Shown one piece after another: positions 34,937-43,667 of a stretch of DNA of 51,516 nt. The notes under the pieces were generated by a model, which was not told the origin of the DNA, made no database searches, and worked only from the letters and a program-made list of their open reading frames with translations. The position numbers and the translations under genes were made by a program. Source of the DNA: Micromonosporaceae bacterium (GTDB lineage Bacteria; Actinomycetota; Actinomycetes; Mycobacteriales; Micromonosporaceae). Position 1 is the first letter of the stretch. Each line of letters opens with the position of its first letter. The stretch covers positions 1 through 51,516 of the forward strand of contig WHTQ01000027.1 in NCBI GenBank assembly GCA_009377645.1, in the 5' to 3' direction.

Positions 34937-36589
34937 TCACTTGGTATCGAGATCGCGGCGCCGGAACCCGGCCAGCCCGGCGCCCGCCAGCCCGGCGGCG
35001 ATCACCGTGAGGACGACCAGCGGAGTCCAGGCAAGGTCGTCGAGCGGCAGGCGGGAGACGTGCTCAAGCGGCGACAGGTTGTGCACCCACTGCGGCAGAT
35101 CCATGATCGGGCCGAAGAACCCGATGATCATCCCGAAGCCGAGCACCGCCCAGGTCGCGCCGGTGGCGCTCGGCAGGAAGCCGAACAGCAGCGCCGCGAT
35201 CGCCAGGATGACCAGCAGGGCCGGTGCGTACACGAGGTGTGACGCCGTGGTGTCCAAGACATAGCCGGCGTCGCCGACCGAGATGGCGGTGGCGGTGCCG
35301 ATGGCGAGCCCGACCAGGAGCAGCAGCCCGACCGCACCCGCCGCCAGCACCCCCAGATAGCCGCCGAACCATGCCCAGCGGCTGGTCGCGGTGGCCAGCA
35401 CCGGTTCGACCCGGCCTCTGGTCTCCTCCCCCCGCAAGGTCTGCACGCCGAGGATCACGAAGACACCGACCAGGATCGCGTCGAAGAGTCCCATGGTGCT
35501 GACGTAGCCGTCGAGCATCCGGGTCGGGTCGCCGCCAAGGACGTCGACCATCTCCTCCGGAAGATCCTCGTACGAGTCGACGATCGGCTTGGTGATCCCG
35601 CCGTACACCGCCCCGAGCGCGACCAGCGCCGAACCCCATCCGATCAGGCTGGCCCGCTGAAGCCGGAACCCGAGCGCGACCGGCGTCCGGAGCCACGGCG
35701 CCGCCTCCGGGTGACCGCGCCGCGCCGCGACAAGTCCGGCGCCGACGTCCCGGCGGCCCGACAGGAGGTAGCCGGCCGCCGCGGCGGCCGCCGCGAAGCC
35801 GACGGAGAGCGCGAGCGGCCACCAGCGACCGTCCACGTAGGCCCGGGTCTGCTGGGACCAGGCGAGCGGGGAGAACCACGACAGTGCACTGCCGCCCTCG
35901 GTGATCATGTCGCCCGCGGCGCGGATGACGTACGCGGCACCCAGCGCGGCACCGGCCAACCCGGACGCGGCGCGGGAGTACTCGGTGACCTGCACGGTGA
36001 GCGCGGTGACTCCGGCGAACGCCAGCCCGACCGCGCCGACGCCGGCACCGAACAGCAGGGCGTCACTTGTGTCGAGGTCTGCGCCGGCCATCGCGCCAGC
36101 GATGAGGAGCGACAACCCGACGTTCGCGGCGAGCGCCACGATCAAGGTCGCGCTCAGCTGGGCGTGCCGTCCGACCACACTGGCCCGGACCAGCTCCGCC
36201 CGGCCGGTCTGCTCCTCCACCCGGGTGTGCCTGGCGACCAGCAGGATGTTCATCAGCGCCACCGCGAGCAGGAAGTACAGCCCGTACACGCCGACGATGA
36301 CCGACTCGATGGTGGGGTTGTCCAGACCGTAGCCGGGACCGGAGAGCAAGGCGCCGACCGCACCTTCGGTGAACTGGCTGACGACCCGCAGATCGTCCGG
36401 GGTCTGGTAGAGCTGAGGCAGCGCGGCTCCATAGTAGAACACGAAGATCGTGATGCCCAGCAGCCAGGCGGGCAGCTTGATCCGGTCCCGTCGCAGGATG
36501 AACCGGATCAGTCCTCGGGTGCCGGTCAGGGGGTTGCCGCGCGCAGGGGTCGCGGTGGCGTGCGCGGGTTCCCGGGTGAGGGTGGTCAT
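34937..36589 (-). CDS. ABC-2 type exporter permease
   Basis: The protein is 550 residues with about 12 hydrophobic membrane segments in two halves, for example [20 protein letters not shown] near 38-57 and the C-terminal [19 protein letters not shown]. The duplicated six-helix arrangement resembles the tetronasin/multidrug exporter permease family of actinobacteria. Its start overlaps the ATPase gene stop in an ATGA junction, so the two form one exporter. Its substrate is unknown; regulation by MarR/GbsR-type proteins suggests export of a drug or a self-made metabolite. Confidence 0.87.
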   Translation of the reverse strand: MTTLTREPAHATATPARGNPLTGTRGLIRFILRRDRIKLPAWLLGITIFVFYYGAALPQLYQTPDDLRVVSQFTEGAVGALLSGPGYGLDNPTIESVIVGVYGLYFLLAVALMNILLVARHTRVEEQTGRAELVRASVVGRHAQLSATLIVALAANVGLSLLIAGAMAGADLDTSDALLFGAGVGAVGLAFAGVTALTVQVTEYSRAASGLAGAALGAAYVIRAAGDMITEGGSALSWFSPLAWSQQTRAYVDGRWWPLALSVGFAAAAAAAGYLLSGRRDVGAGLVAARRGHPEAAPWLRTPVALGFRLQRASLIGWGSALVALGAVYGGITKPIVDSYEDLPEEMVDVLGGDPTRMLDGYVSTMGLFDAILVGVFVILGVQTLRGEETRGRVEPVLATATSRWAWFGGYLGVLAAGAVGLLLLVGLAIGTATAISVGDAGYVLDTTASHLVYAPALLVILAIAALLFGFLPSATGATWAVLGFGMIIGFFGPIMDLPQWVHNLSPLEHVSRLPLDDLAWTPLVVLTVIAAGLAGAGLAGFRRRDLDTK

Positions 36590-37527
36590 CGGTTGTCTCC
36601 GTCGTCCTTGCTGTCGCCGGCCGCGCCGTTGCCGGCCGCGGCGAGCTCGTCGCCGTAGTGGCGCAGCATCAGCTCCTCCAGCGTCGGCGGGTGGCTGGTC
36701 AGGCTGCGGATGCCGAACTGGCTCAGTGCCTTCACCGCGCCGTCCAGGTGCTGGCCGTCGACCGCGAACCGGACCCGCCCGTCGCCGGCTTCCAGGTTGT
36801 GCACGCCGGGCAGCCGGTCCAGCCCGGTGGCCGGCGAGGTGGTGTCCGCCTCGATGGTGGTCCGGGTCAGGTGGCGCATCTCGGTCAGCGTGCCGGACTG
36901 CACGACCTTCCCCAGCCGGATGATGCTGATCTTGTCAGCGAGCTTCTCCACCTGCGCTAGGATGTGGCTGGACAGCAGCACCGTGCGCCCCTCGGCCTTC
37001 ATCTGGTTGATGACGTCCTGGAACACCACCTCCATCAGCGGGTCCAGCCCGGCGGTCGGCTCGTCGAGCAGCAGCAGCTCCGCGTCCGAGGCGAGTGCCG
37101 CGACGATCGCGACCTTCTGCCGGTTGCCCTTGGAGTAGGTGCGGCCCTTCTTCCGGGGGTCGAGATCGAACCGCTCGACCAGCTCGGCCCGGCGGGCCTG
37201 GTTCAGCCCGCCGCGCAGCCGCCCGAGCAGGTCGATGGCCTCGCCACCGGTGAGGTTCGGCCACAGCTCGACGTCGCCGGGCACATAGGCCAGCCGGCGG
37301 TGCAGCGCGACCGCGTCCCGCCACGGGTCGCCGCCGAGCAGGTTGGCCCGCCCGGAGCTGGCGCGCAGCAGCCCGAGCAGGACCCGGATGGTGGTGGACT
37401 TGCCGGCTCCGTTCGGACCCAGGAACCCGTGGACCTCGCCGGCCTGGACGGTCAGGTCCAGCCCATCGAGGGCGCGGGTCGACCCGAACGTCTTCACGAG
37501 CCCGGACGTGGCGATGGCAGCAGTCAT
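36586..37527 (-). CDS. ABC transporter ATP-binding protein
   Basis: The protein is 313 residues. Walker A is [18 protein letters not shown] near 35-52, the signature region is reduced to [16 protein letters not shown] near 132-147, Walker B is [15 protein letters not shown] near 154-168, and the switch His is in [15 protein letters not shown] near 187-201. In the signature motif, usually LSGGQ, the sequence is YSKGNRQK, a common variant in this DrrA-like group. The ATG lies 7 bases after TACGCT on the minus strand (37540-37535), so the mRNA may be leaderless. It forms a two-gene operon with the permease. Confidence 0.93.
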   Translation of the reverse strand: MTAAIATSGLVKTFGSTRALDGLDLTVQAGEVHGFLGPNGAGKSTTIRVLLGLLRASSGRANLLGGDPWRDAVALHRRLAYVPGDVELWPNLTGGEAIDLLGRLRGGLNQARRAELVERFDLDPRKKGRTYSKGNRQKVAIVAALASDAELLLLDEPTAGLDPLMEVVFQDVINQMKAEGRTVLLSSHILAQVEKLADKISIIRLGKVVQSGTLTEMRHLTRTTIEADTTSPATGLDRLPGVHNLEAGDGRVRFAVDGQHLDGAVKALSQFGIRSLTSHPPTLEELMLRHYGDELAAAGNGAAGDSKDDGDNR

Positions 37528-37545
37528 GCCGGCCAGCGTATCAGC

Positions 37546-37567
37546 TTCTTCATAGATTTGTGAAGAA
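37546..37567. promoter_or_regulatory. Operator between the exporter operon and regulator 2
   Basis: TTCTTCA (37546-37552) and TGAAGAA (37561-37567) form a perfect 7-bp inverted repeat with an 8-bp spacer. It lies over the -10 to -35 region of the exporter operon promoter and just upstream of TATGAT (37577-37582), the likely -10 of the divergent regulator. It aligns with the operator at 34254-34269 as TTCA-N7-TTGTGAA. Confidence 0.6.
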
Positions 37568-37614
37568 CATAGAGATTATGATGTTGGTATCGTCAACAGG
37601 AGAGGAGGTACGCG

Positions 37615-38118
37615 GTGACGGCGACCGACCAGGCCCGCCGCGCGGACGTGCTGCTGCGGTTCGTCGAGCGGTTCGCGCTGGTGCTGACCGACTCCGGGCT
37701 GCCCCGAATGCCCGCCCGGGTGTTCGCGTACGTGCTGGCCGACGACGCCGAGCGCTACACCGCCGCCGAGCTCGCCGCCGGCCTGCGGGTCAGCCACGCC
37801 GCGATCTCCGGCGCGGTCCGGCACCTGGTGCAGCTCGGCTACCTGGCTCGGGAGCGGGTGCCGGGGCACCGCACCGACTCGTACCGGATCTACGACAACG
37901 ACGTCTGGGGCAGCATCATCCTGCAGCAGGACCGGGTGCTCGAGGGGTACGAGCAGGTGGCGGCCGAGGGCGCCCAGCTGCTGGACGCCACCCCCGGCGG
38001 CCGCCGGCTGCGCGAGACGCAGGAGTTCTTCGCGTTCATCCGAGCCGAGCAGCCCCGGCTGATCGCCCGCTGGCAGGAGCGCCGGCGCGGGCTGCGGGAC
38101 GCCGCCACCGCCAGCTAG
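37615..38118 (+). CDS. MarR/GbsR-type transcriptional regulator (paralogue 2)
   Basis: The protein is 167 residues from GTG 37615, with GGAGG 6 bases upstream. It shares long identical stretches with paralogue 1, including LLRFVERFAL, MPARVFAYVLADDAERYTAA and GGRRLRETQEFFAFIR. The winged helix-turn-helix includes LRVSHAAISGAVRHLVQLGY. It is divergent from the ABC exporter operon, the classical arrangement for a local repressor, and the palindrome in the shared 87-bp gap is the probable binding site. The acquired or duplicated second copy lies at the other end of the exporter genes. Confidence 0.85.
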   Translation: MTATDQARRADVLLRFVERFALVLTDSGLPRMPARVFAYVLADDAERYTAAELAAGLRVSHAAISGAVRHLVQLGYLARERVPGHRTDSYRIYDNDVWGSIILQQDRVLEGYEQVAAEGAQLLDATPGGRRLRETQEFFAFIRAEQPRLIARWQERRRGLRDAATAS

Positions 38119-38139
38119 CCGCGTGGTGTTTCTGGTGCT

Positions 38140-38154
38140 TATCCAGGATACGAT
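38140..38154 (+). promoter_or_regulatory. -10 box and short palindrome before the helix-turn-helix gene
   Basis: TACGAT (38149-38154) lies 7 bases before the GTG at 38162, so the mRNA may be leaderless. TATCCAGGATA (38140-38150) is an 11-bp palindrome touching the -10, a candidate autoregulatory operator. No strong -35 is seen. Confidence 0.4.
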
Positions 38155-38161
38155 TGGCGGC

Positions 38162-38701
38162 GTGAACGGTGGTGTCGATCACCGATCCGGGTTGCTGACG
38201 ACCGGGCAGGCAGCGGCCCTGCTCGGTGCGTCCCGGCAGCATGTCGTGGACTTGTGCAACCGGGGAGTGCTGCCCTGCCTGACCACCGGGCAGCACCGCC
38301 GGATACCGCGGGCCGCGGTGGAGCAGCTCGCCTTCGGCACCACCCCCGACCGGAAGCTGACCCGAGACCAGGAACGCTCGCTCTGGCTGCACCGGGTAGT
38401 CGCCGGCAAGCTCGCACTCGACCCGGATGCCGGGCTAGCGCTGGCCCGTGCCAACCTGGCTCGGCTCGGCGATGGCCCCGCCGGCCGGTCCGGTCCGTGG
38501 CTGGCCGGGTGGGCGGCGGTGCTTGATCTGGGGCCGACCGCGGTGCTGGACATGCTCACGTCCCGGGATGAACATGCGGTGGAGCTGCGGCAGAACTCTC
38601 CGTTCGCCGGGCTGCTCACCGAGCCCGAGCGGCAGGCGGCACTGGCTGCGTTCCGCCGGCATGGATCCAGCGGACGCGAAGCCGACCGGCCCGCCGCATG
38701 A
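38162..38701 (+). CDS. Excisionase-like helix-turn-helix protein, antitoxin-like
   Basis: The protein is 179 residues from GTG 38162. The N-terminus is a MerR/excisionase-type helix-turn-helix: LLTTGQAAALLGASRQHVVD near 11-30 and LPCLTTGQHRRIPRAAVEQL. The remainder is helical and not recognised. It overlaps the following short reading frame in an ATGA junction. In many actinobacteria this kind of HTH protein sits directly before a DUF6036-type nucleotidyltransferase, giving a toxin-antitoxin-like pair; here the partner is truncated. DNA binding is well supported, the biological role is inferred. Confidence 0.65.
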   Translation: MNGGVDHRSGLLTTGQAAALLGASRQHVVDLCNRGVLPCLTTGQHRRIPRAAVEQLAFGTTPDRKLTRDQERSLWLHRVVAGKLALDPDAGLALARANLARLGDGPAGRSGPWLAGWAAVLDLGPTAVLDMLTSRDEHAVELRQNSPFAGLLTEPERQAALAAFRRHGSSGREADRPAA

Positions 38702-38832
38702 CGCGAGAGCAGCTGGAGCACGTGCTGCGAGCCGCCTCGACGATCGCCGCCGAGCCGGACGTTGACCGGCACTGGCTGACCAGGCCGCGGGGCGCAACCG
38801 GGGCAGCCGGCGTCGCGTGTGACGTGGCGTGA
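38698..38832 (+). pseudogene. Truncated DUF6036-like nucleotidyltransferase remnant
   Basis: This 44-codon frame begins MTREQLEHVLRAASTIAAEP, which resembles the N-terminus of DUF6036-type nucleotidyltransferases (an N-terminal helix normally followed by a strand and a Gly-Ser motif of the nucleotidyltransferase fold). After about residue 22 the sequence turns unrelated and stops. The rest of the domain is not found before the convergent sigma factor gene. The start overlaps the upstream HTH stop as in intact pairs, supporting a decayed partner. The family resemblance is from memory of the motif. Confidence 0.45.
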
Positions 38833-38894
38833 CAATGGTGCGGGCCGGCGCCAGAGCAGCCAGGTGAGGTGCCCGCAGCCAACAGGGTGAGCAG

Positions 38895-38914
38895 ACCGTC
38901 CCTATCGGGTCGGT
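38895..38914. terminator. Possible bidirectional terminator
   Basis: ACCGTCCC and GGGTCGGT form an 8-bp stem with one mismatch and a TATC loop, between the HTH/remnant pair and the convergent sigma factor gene. There is no T-run. The surrounding 103-bp gap (38833-38935) holds nothing else recognisable. Confidence 0.3.
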
Positions 38915-38935
38915 GAATGCCTTGCCGCCCGCCGC

Positions 38936-40081
38936 TCAACTGCGCAGCTGCGCGTTGAGCCGTGCGGCCTGTCGCGTGAGGTGGTCGCGTTCGGGGAGGT
39001 TGGGCGCTGATCGGGCGGCTTCGGCGTAGAGCCGTGCTGCGGTGACTGGGTCACCGTCACGCTCGTGTAGGTACGCCGCGACTGCGGTGTGGCGGGGCAG
39101 GGCGGGGTCGAGCCCCGCCAGGGCGGCCAGGCCGGCCCGCGGGCCGTCGGCCTCGCCGACCGCGACGGCCCGGTTGAGGCGGGCCACCGGGCTGTCGGTG
39201 AGGCGCACCAGTTCGTCGTACCACTCGACGATCTGCACCCAGTCGGTCTCCTCGGCCGTGCGGGCGTCGGCGTGGAGCGCGGCGATGGCGGCCTGGGCCT
39301 GGAACTCGCCCAGGCGGTCGCGGGTGAGGGCTGCTTGGAGCACGTCGACGCCCTCGGCTATCAGGCGGGTGTTCCACAGGCTGCGGTCCTGTTCGGCAAG
39401 AGGCACGAGCCTGCCGTCGGGGCGGGTCCGTGCCGGGCGCCGTGCGTGGTGGAGCAGCATGAGCGCGAGCAGGCCCGCGACCTCCTCATGGTTGGTCTTG
39501 GCCGCCAGCTGGCGAGTGAGCCGGATCGCCTCGCCGGCGAGGTCGACGTCGCCGGAGTAGCCCTCGTTGAAGACCAGGTAGAGCACGCGCAGCACGGTGG
39601 CGACGTCACCGGGCTGGTTGAACCGGACGCCCGAGACGGTCCGCTTGGCCCGGCTGATCCGCTGGGCCATGGTCGCCTCCGGCACGAGGTAGGCCTGCGC
39701 GATCTGTTTCGTAGTCAGGCCGCCGACTGCGCGCAGCGTGAGCGCGACGGCCGAGGCCGGTGTCAGGGATGGGTGAGCGCACAGGAAGTACAGCTGGAGG
39801 GTGTCGTCCACCGCCACGCTTGGCCCAGGCACCGGCTCGTCATCGACGCGTACCTCGCGGTGCTGTCGGGAGGTATCGGAGCGGGCGGCGTCGAGGAACT
39901 TACGCCAGGCCACGGTGACCAACCAGGCCTTGGGGTCTCGCGGCGGGTCGTCCGGCCAGACGCGCACGGCCTCGACCAGGGCGTCCTGCACGGCGTCCTC
40001 GGCCGCCGCGAAGTCAGCTCCGCGACGGACGAGGATCCCGATCACGGTGGGGGTGAGGGCCCGCAGCAAGGCCTCGTCCAC
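38936..40081 (-). CDS. ECF RNA polymerase sigma factor with C-terminal TPR-like extension (ECF42-like)
   Basis: The protein is 381 residues, about twice the size of a minimal ECF sigma factor. Region 2 is visible at ADFAAAEDAVQDALVEAVR and DPKAWLVTVAWRKFLDAAR, region 4 at LTLRAVGGLTTKQIAQAYLV and TMAQRISRAKRTV. The C-terminal 200 residues form a helical DUF6596/TPR-like domain (FNEGYSGDVDLAGEAIRLTR). This layout, with a YCII/DGPF-domain gene just upstream (6-bp gap), is that of the ECF42 group, in which the C-terminal domain is needed for activity. No anti-sigma factor is in the window. The GTG start fits the operon spacing. Confidence 0.9.
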   Translation of the reverse strand: MDEALLRALTPTVIGILVRRGADFAAAEDAVQDALVEAVRVWPDDPPRDPKAWLVTVAWRKFLDAARSDTSRQHREVRVDDEPVPGPSVAVDDTLQLYFLCAHPSLTPASAVALTLRAVGGLTTKQIAQAYLVPEATMAQRISRAKRTVSGVRFNQPGDVATVLRVLYLVFNEGYSGDVDLAGEAIRLTRQLAAKTNHEEVAGLLALMLLHHARRPARTRPDGRLVPLAEQDRSLWNTRLIAEGVDVLQAALTRDRLGEFQAQAAIAALHADARTAEETDWVQIVEWYDELVRLTDSPVARLNRAVAVGEADGPRAGLAALAGLDPALPRHTAVAAYLHERDGDPVTAARLYAEAARSAPNLPERDHLTRQAARLNAQLRS

Positions 40082-40087
40082 CGTGCG

Positions 40088-40495
40088 TCACTCCGTGATG
40101 GTCGAAGGCACGCCATAGAACGGGCGCACCTCGAGCCACTCGTGGATCGGCTTCCCACCCGCGCCCGGAGCCGCGGACAACTCGCCGGCCAGCTCGAGCG
40201 CCCGCTCGTGGGTCTCGACGTCGATCACCATCCAGCCGGCGATCAGGTCCTTGGTCTCCGCGAACGGGCCGTCGGTGACCGGCGGCCGGCCCTCGCCGTC
40301 GTAGCGCACGAACGTGCCCTCCGGGGAGAGCGCCTGACTGTCAACGAACTCGCCGGTGCCCTCGAGCCGAGCGGCGAAGTCCCGCATGTACTGCACGTGG
40401 GCCGAAACCTCATCCGGCGTCCACTGCTCCATCGGCACGTCGTTGACCGATGCCGGCGCGCCCCGGTAGTGCTTGAGCAGCAGGTACTTGGCCAT
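40088..40495 (-). CDS. YCII/DGPF-domain protein
   Basis: The protein is 135 residues. It has MAKYLLLKHYRG at the N-terminus and the diagnostic VTDGPFAETKDLIAGW motif that gave the DGPF name. Two ATG codons are adjacent (40498 and 40495); 40495 is preferred because AGGAG lies 6 bases before it. Proteins of this family are the regular operon partners of ECF42 sigma factors, and the sigma gene follows after 6 bp. The biochemical role is unknown. A good -10, CATAAT, lies at 40528-40523 on the minus strand. Confidence 0.9.
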   Translation of the reverse strand: MAKYLLLKHYRGAPASVNDVPMEQWTPDEVSAHVQYMRDFAARLEGTGEFVDSQALSPEGTFVRYDGEGRPPVTDGPFAETKDLIAGWMVIDVETHERALELAGELSAAPGAGGKPIHEWLEVRPFYGVPSTITE

Positions 40496-40665
40496 CATGT
40501 TCTCCTTAGTGCGGTACGGCCCATTATGGCCGTGTTCACTCCGGGGACGGAGCCGCGCTCGGGTTCTCGACATCCCACCGCGACATTTCCTGGCGGACTT
40601 CAAAGACTCCGCGCACTCCGAGGCGCCACAGATGGGCACAGGGAGCCGCTTCGCGTCCCAGGCGC

Positions 40666-41163
40666 TCAGGCGCGCTGACGCTCGTCCCGCTGCCGGGCCA
40701 GCTCCTCGACCGCGCTCGGCAGAGTCGTCTCGAAGTCGATCAGCTTCGCCCACGTCGGGGTCACGACGATCCGGACCATGCCGTCGTAGAGCGAACGGAT
40801 CTCGGTCTCCCAGTGGACCCGTTGCTCGGGCGTCATCTCGTAGGTGCCGTTCATCTGGAGATACTCGTCCGGGATGCCATCGACGTAGTCCAGTTCGGCC
40901 CGACCGCGGATGAGCAGGATCTTGGGTGGGTGCACCTCGGTGTCGATCGTCAGGGCGACCGTCGGGTTGTGGCGCAGGGATGGGAGCTTCGGGGCGTTCT
41001 TCGAAGTGCACATGACGATCTCCGAGCCGTTCCAGGTGAACGCGATCGGGACATTGCGGGGTGTGCCGTCCTTGGCGACGTAGGCCAAGCGGGTCAGGTC
41101 GCGGGCCAGCAGTTCCTGGCTGATCGGTCGGTTCAGAACCGCTGAAATCTCGTTCGGCTGCAC
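40666..41163 (-). CDS. Pyridoxamine 5'-phosphate oxidase-fold protein (flavin/F420 type)
   Basis: The protein is 165 residues from GTG 41163, chosen over ATG 41178 because GAGAGGG lies 6 bases upstream. It has the split beta-barrel pattern of the PPOX/FDOR superfamily: RLAYVAKDGTPRNVPIAFTW, IVMCTSKNAPKLPSLRHNP and VALTIDTEVHPPKILLIRGR. Many actinobacterial members bind F420 or FMN and reduce small molecules; the cofactor cannot be decided by eye. It is 170 bp upstream of the YCII gene on the same strand and could be a separate transcript. Confidence 0.8.
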   Translation of the reverse strand: MQPNEISAVLNRPISQELLARDLTRLAYVAKDGTPRNVPIAFTWNGSEIVMCTSKNAPKLPSLRHNPTVALTIDTEVHPPKILLIRGRAELDYVDGIPDEYLQMNGTYEMTPEQRVHWETEIRSLYDGMVRIVVTPTWAKLIDFETTLPSAVEELARQRDERQRA

Positions 41164-41819
41164 GGTTATCCCTCTCATTGTCGTTTTCTTGGTTCCGCCC
41201 AGCGTCCCATCGGGCTTGCGTGCTCGACGGTGGTGCCTGATGGTCGTGGCCGCTGGTGTCCCTGGGACGGAGCCAGCGCCACATTCTCGACACCCGGAAG
41301 CGTGCTGAGTTCTAGGACCTGCTTCTGGCCGTCACCGCCCTGGGGCGCCCACACCACCGAACGAGAACCCGCCCGCACGCACGCAAGCCGATCCGCTTAC
41401 GGACTGGTGTGGCCGACGTACGCCCTGGCCGCCTGCGGGAGACGATCCAGCGCGGGGTGGCCGGGCCGGATGGCGCCGCCCTGCGCGACCGCGCCGAGCA
41501 CCAGCTCCGGGGACGGCTGGCACGGCATCTCCGGGCTGGCCCTGCCGGACGGCTACCAGGTGAGCGAGCGGAGCGGTGACACCGACCGGCTGCGGGTGGC
41601 GTGGCGGGCCACCGACGATCAGGACGACCCGGACCACGAGGGGTTGGTATCGGTGGACCGGGATGGCGCTCGAACCCGTTGATGGGTGACTTGAGCCACA
41701 CTGACCGGATCCGTCCCAGCTGGCGGATTGGCGACCAGCCGTGGTGGTCTGGCGGGCGTAGGCTCGGGGGTGTAGAAATCTAAGTGCGGCTGCCGCAACT
41801 GCGAGGAGGTCATCTCGAC
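41164..41819. other. 656-bp stretch without a convincing gene; possible degraded coding remnant
   Basis: No family is recognised. From about 41400 to 41680 the plus strand has strongly GC-biased third positions in the frame that ends at TGA 41680-41682 (ending LVSVDRDGARTR), and another frame beginning VADVRPGRLRETIQRGVAG near 41409 is also protein-like for about 40 codons. Two overlapping coding-like frames suggest a frameshifted remnant. TGTAGAAATC at 41771-41780 may be part of the korA promoter; GAGGAGGT at 41803-41810 is the korA ribosome site. Confidence 0.3.
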
Positions 41820-43667
41820 GTGGCCAAACAGGTCCGCCAACTGGATCGGGTGGTCATCCGGTTCGCTGGGGACTCCGGCGACGGCATGCAGCTCACCGGT
41901 GATCGGTTCACCTCCGAAACCGCTCAGCTCGGCAACGACATCTCCACCCTGCCGAACTTCCCGGCCGAGATCCGCGCCCCCGCCGGCACCCTCCCGGGGG
42001 TCTCCAGCTTCCAGGTGCACTTCGCCGACACCGACATCCTCACCCCCGGCGACGCGCCGAACGTACTTGTCGCGATGAACCCGGCCGCGCTCAAGGCCAA
42101 CCTCGCCGACCTCCCCCGCGGTGCCGACATCATCGTCAACACCGACGAGTTCAGCAAACGAAACCTCGCTAAAGTCGGGTATACCGCCAGCCCGCTGACC
42201 GACGGCTCACTGGACGGGTACGCGGTGCACGAGGTCGGCCTCACCAGCATGACCGTGGCCGCCTTGTCCGACCACGCGATCTCGAAGAAGGACGCCGAGC
42301 GGGCCAAGAACATGTTCGCGCTCGGGCTGCTGTCCTGGCTCTACTCCCGGCCGTACGAGTCGACTCTGACCTTCCTGGAGCGCAAGTTCGCCGCCCGGCC
42401 GGAGCTGGTGGCGGCGAACACCGCCGCGTTCAAGGCCGGGTGGAACTTCGGTGAGACCACCGAGGACTTCTCGGTGCAGTACGAGGTGGCGCCGGCCGAC
42501 CTGCCGGCCGGGCACTACCGCAACATCACCGGCAACGTGGCGCTGGCGCTCGGGATCGTGGCCGCCGGGGTGCGCTCCGGGCTGCCGGTCTTCCTCGGCG
42601 CCTACCCGATCACCCCGGCCTCCGACATCCTGCACGAGCTGAGCAAGCACAAGCGGTTCGGGGTCACCACGATGCAGGCCGAGGACGAGATCGCGGCGGT
42701 CGGGGCGGCGCTGGGTGCCGCGTACGGCGGGGCCTTGGGGGTGACCACCTCCTCCGGCCCCGGGGTGGCGCTCAAGAGCGAGACGATCTCCCTGGCGGTG
42801 GCGCTGGAGCTGCCGCTGCTGATCGTGGACGTGCAGCGGGCCGGCCCGTCCACCGGGATGCCGACCAAGACCGAGCAGGCCGACCTGCAGATGGCGCTGT
42901 ACGGGCGGCACGGCGAGGCGCCGGTGGCGGTGGTGGCGCCCCGGTCCCCGTCGGACTGCTTCGACACCGCGCTGGAGGCGGCCCGGATCGCCCTGACCTA
43001 CCGCACCCCGGTGGTGCTGCTGTCCGACGGTTACCTGGCCAACGGCTCCGAGCCGTGGCTGCTGCCGGACGTGGCCAGCCTGCCCGACCTGCGGGTGGAG
43101 TTCGCGGACGCGCCGAACGCGCCGAACGGCGACGGGTTCCTGCCCTACCTGCGCGACCAGGAAACCCTGGCCCGGCCGTGGGCGATCCCGGGCACCCCCG
43201 GGCTGCAGCACCGGATCGGCGGGCTGGAGAAGGCCGACCGCACCGGCGACATCTCGTACGACCCGGCAAACCACGACCTGATGGTCCGCACCCGGGCCGC
43301 CCGGATCGAGGCGATCCGGGTGCCGGACGTCGAGGTGGAGGACCCGGACGGCGGCGCGCAGGTGCTGGTGCTCGGCTGGGGCTCGACCTACGGCCCGGTC
43401 GGTGCGGCCTGCCGGGCGCTGCGCTCGCGCGGGCACGCGGTGGCCCAGGCCCACCTGCGCCACCTGGCGCCGCTGCCGGCCAACCTGGGTGCGGTGCTGA
43501 GGCGGTACGAGAAGGTGGTGGTCCCGGAGGTGAACCTCGGCCAGCTGGCGCAGCTGGTCCGCGGCCGTTACCTGGTCGACGCGATCAGCTACAACCAGGT
43601 GCGCGGGCTGCCGTTCACCGCCGCCGAGCTGGAGGGCATGCTGGAGGAGGTGGTCAAGAATGCCTGA
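41820..43667 (+). CDS. korA: 2-oxoglutarate:ferredoxin oxidoreductase, fused gamma-alpha subunit
   Basis: The protein is 615 residues. The N-terminal 190 or so residues are the gamma domain (VVIRFAGDSGDGMQLTGDRF, LPNFPAEIRAPAGTLPGVSS). The alpha domain follows, with FLGAYPITPASDILHELSKH and [19 protein letters not shown], and the LPLLIVDVQRAGPSTGMPTK segment typical of the pyrimidine-binding part. Fused gamma-alpha KorA plus a separate KorB is the aerobic actinobacterial form. It oxidatively decarboxylates 2-oxoglutarate to succinyl-CoA while reducing ferredoxin, an alternative to the dehydrogenase complex. GTG 41820 is selected for GAGGAGGT 9 bases upstream. The end overlaps korB by 8 bp. 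Confidence 0.95.
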   Translation: MAKQVRQLDRVVIRFAGDSGDGMQLTGDRFTSETAQLGNDISTLPNFPAEIRAPAGTLPGVSSFQVHFADTDILTPGDAPNVLVAMNPAALKANLADLPRGADIIVNTDEFSKRNLAKVGYTASPLTDGSLDGYAVHEVGLTSMTVAALSDHAISKKDAERAKNMFALGLLSWLYSRPYESTLTFLERKFAARPELVAANTAAFKAGWNFGETTEDFSVQYEVAPADLPAGHYRNITGNVALALGIVAAGVRSGLPVFLGAYPITPASDILHELSKHKRFGVTTMQAEDEIAAVGAALGAAYGGALGVTTSSGPGVALKSETISLAVALELPLLIVDVQRAGPSTGMPTKTEQADLQMALYGRHGEAPVAVVAPRSPSDCFDTALEAARIALTYRTPVVLLSDGYLANGSEPWLLPDVASLPDLRVEFADAPNAPNGDGFLPYLRDQETLARPWAIPGTPGLQHRIGGLEKADRTGDISYDPANHDLMVRTRAARIEAIRVPDVEVEDPDGGAQVLVLGWGSTYGPVGAACRALRSRGHAVAQAHLRHLAPLPANLGAVLRRYEKVVVPEVNLGQLAQLVRGRYLVDAISYNQVRGLPFTAAELEGMLEEVVKNA

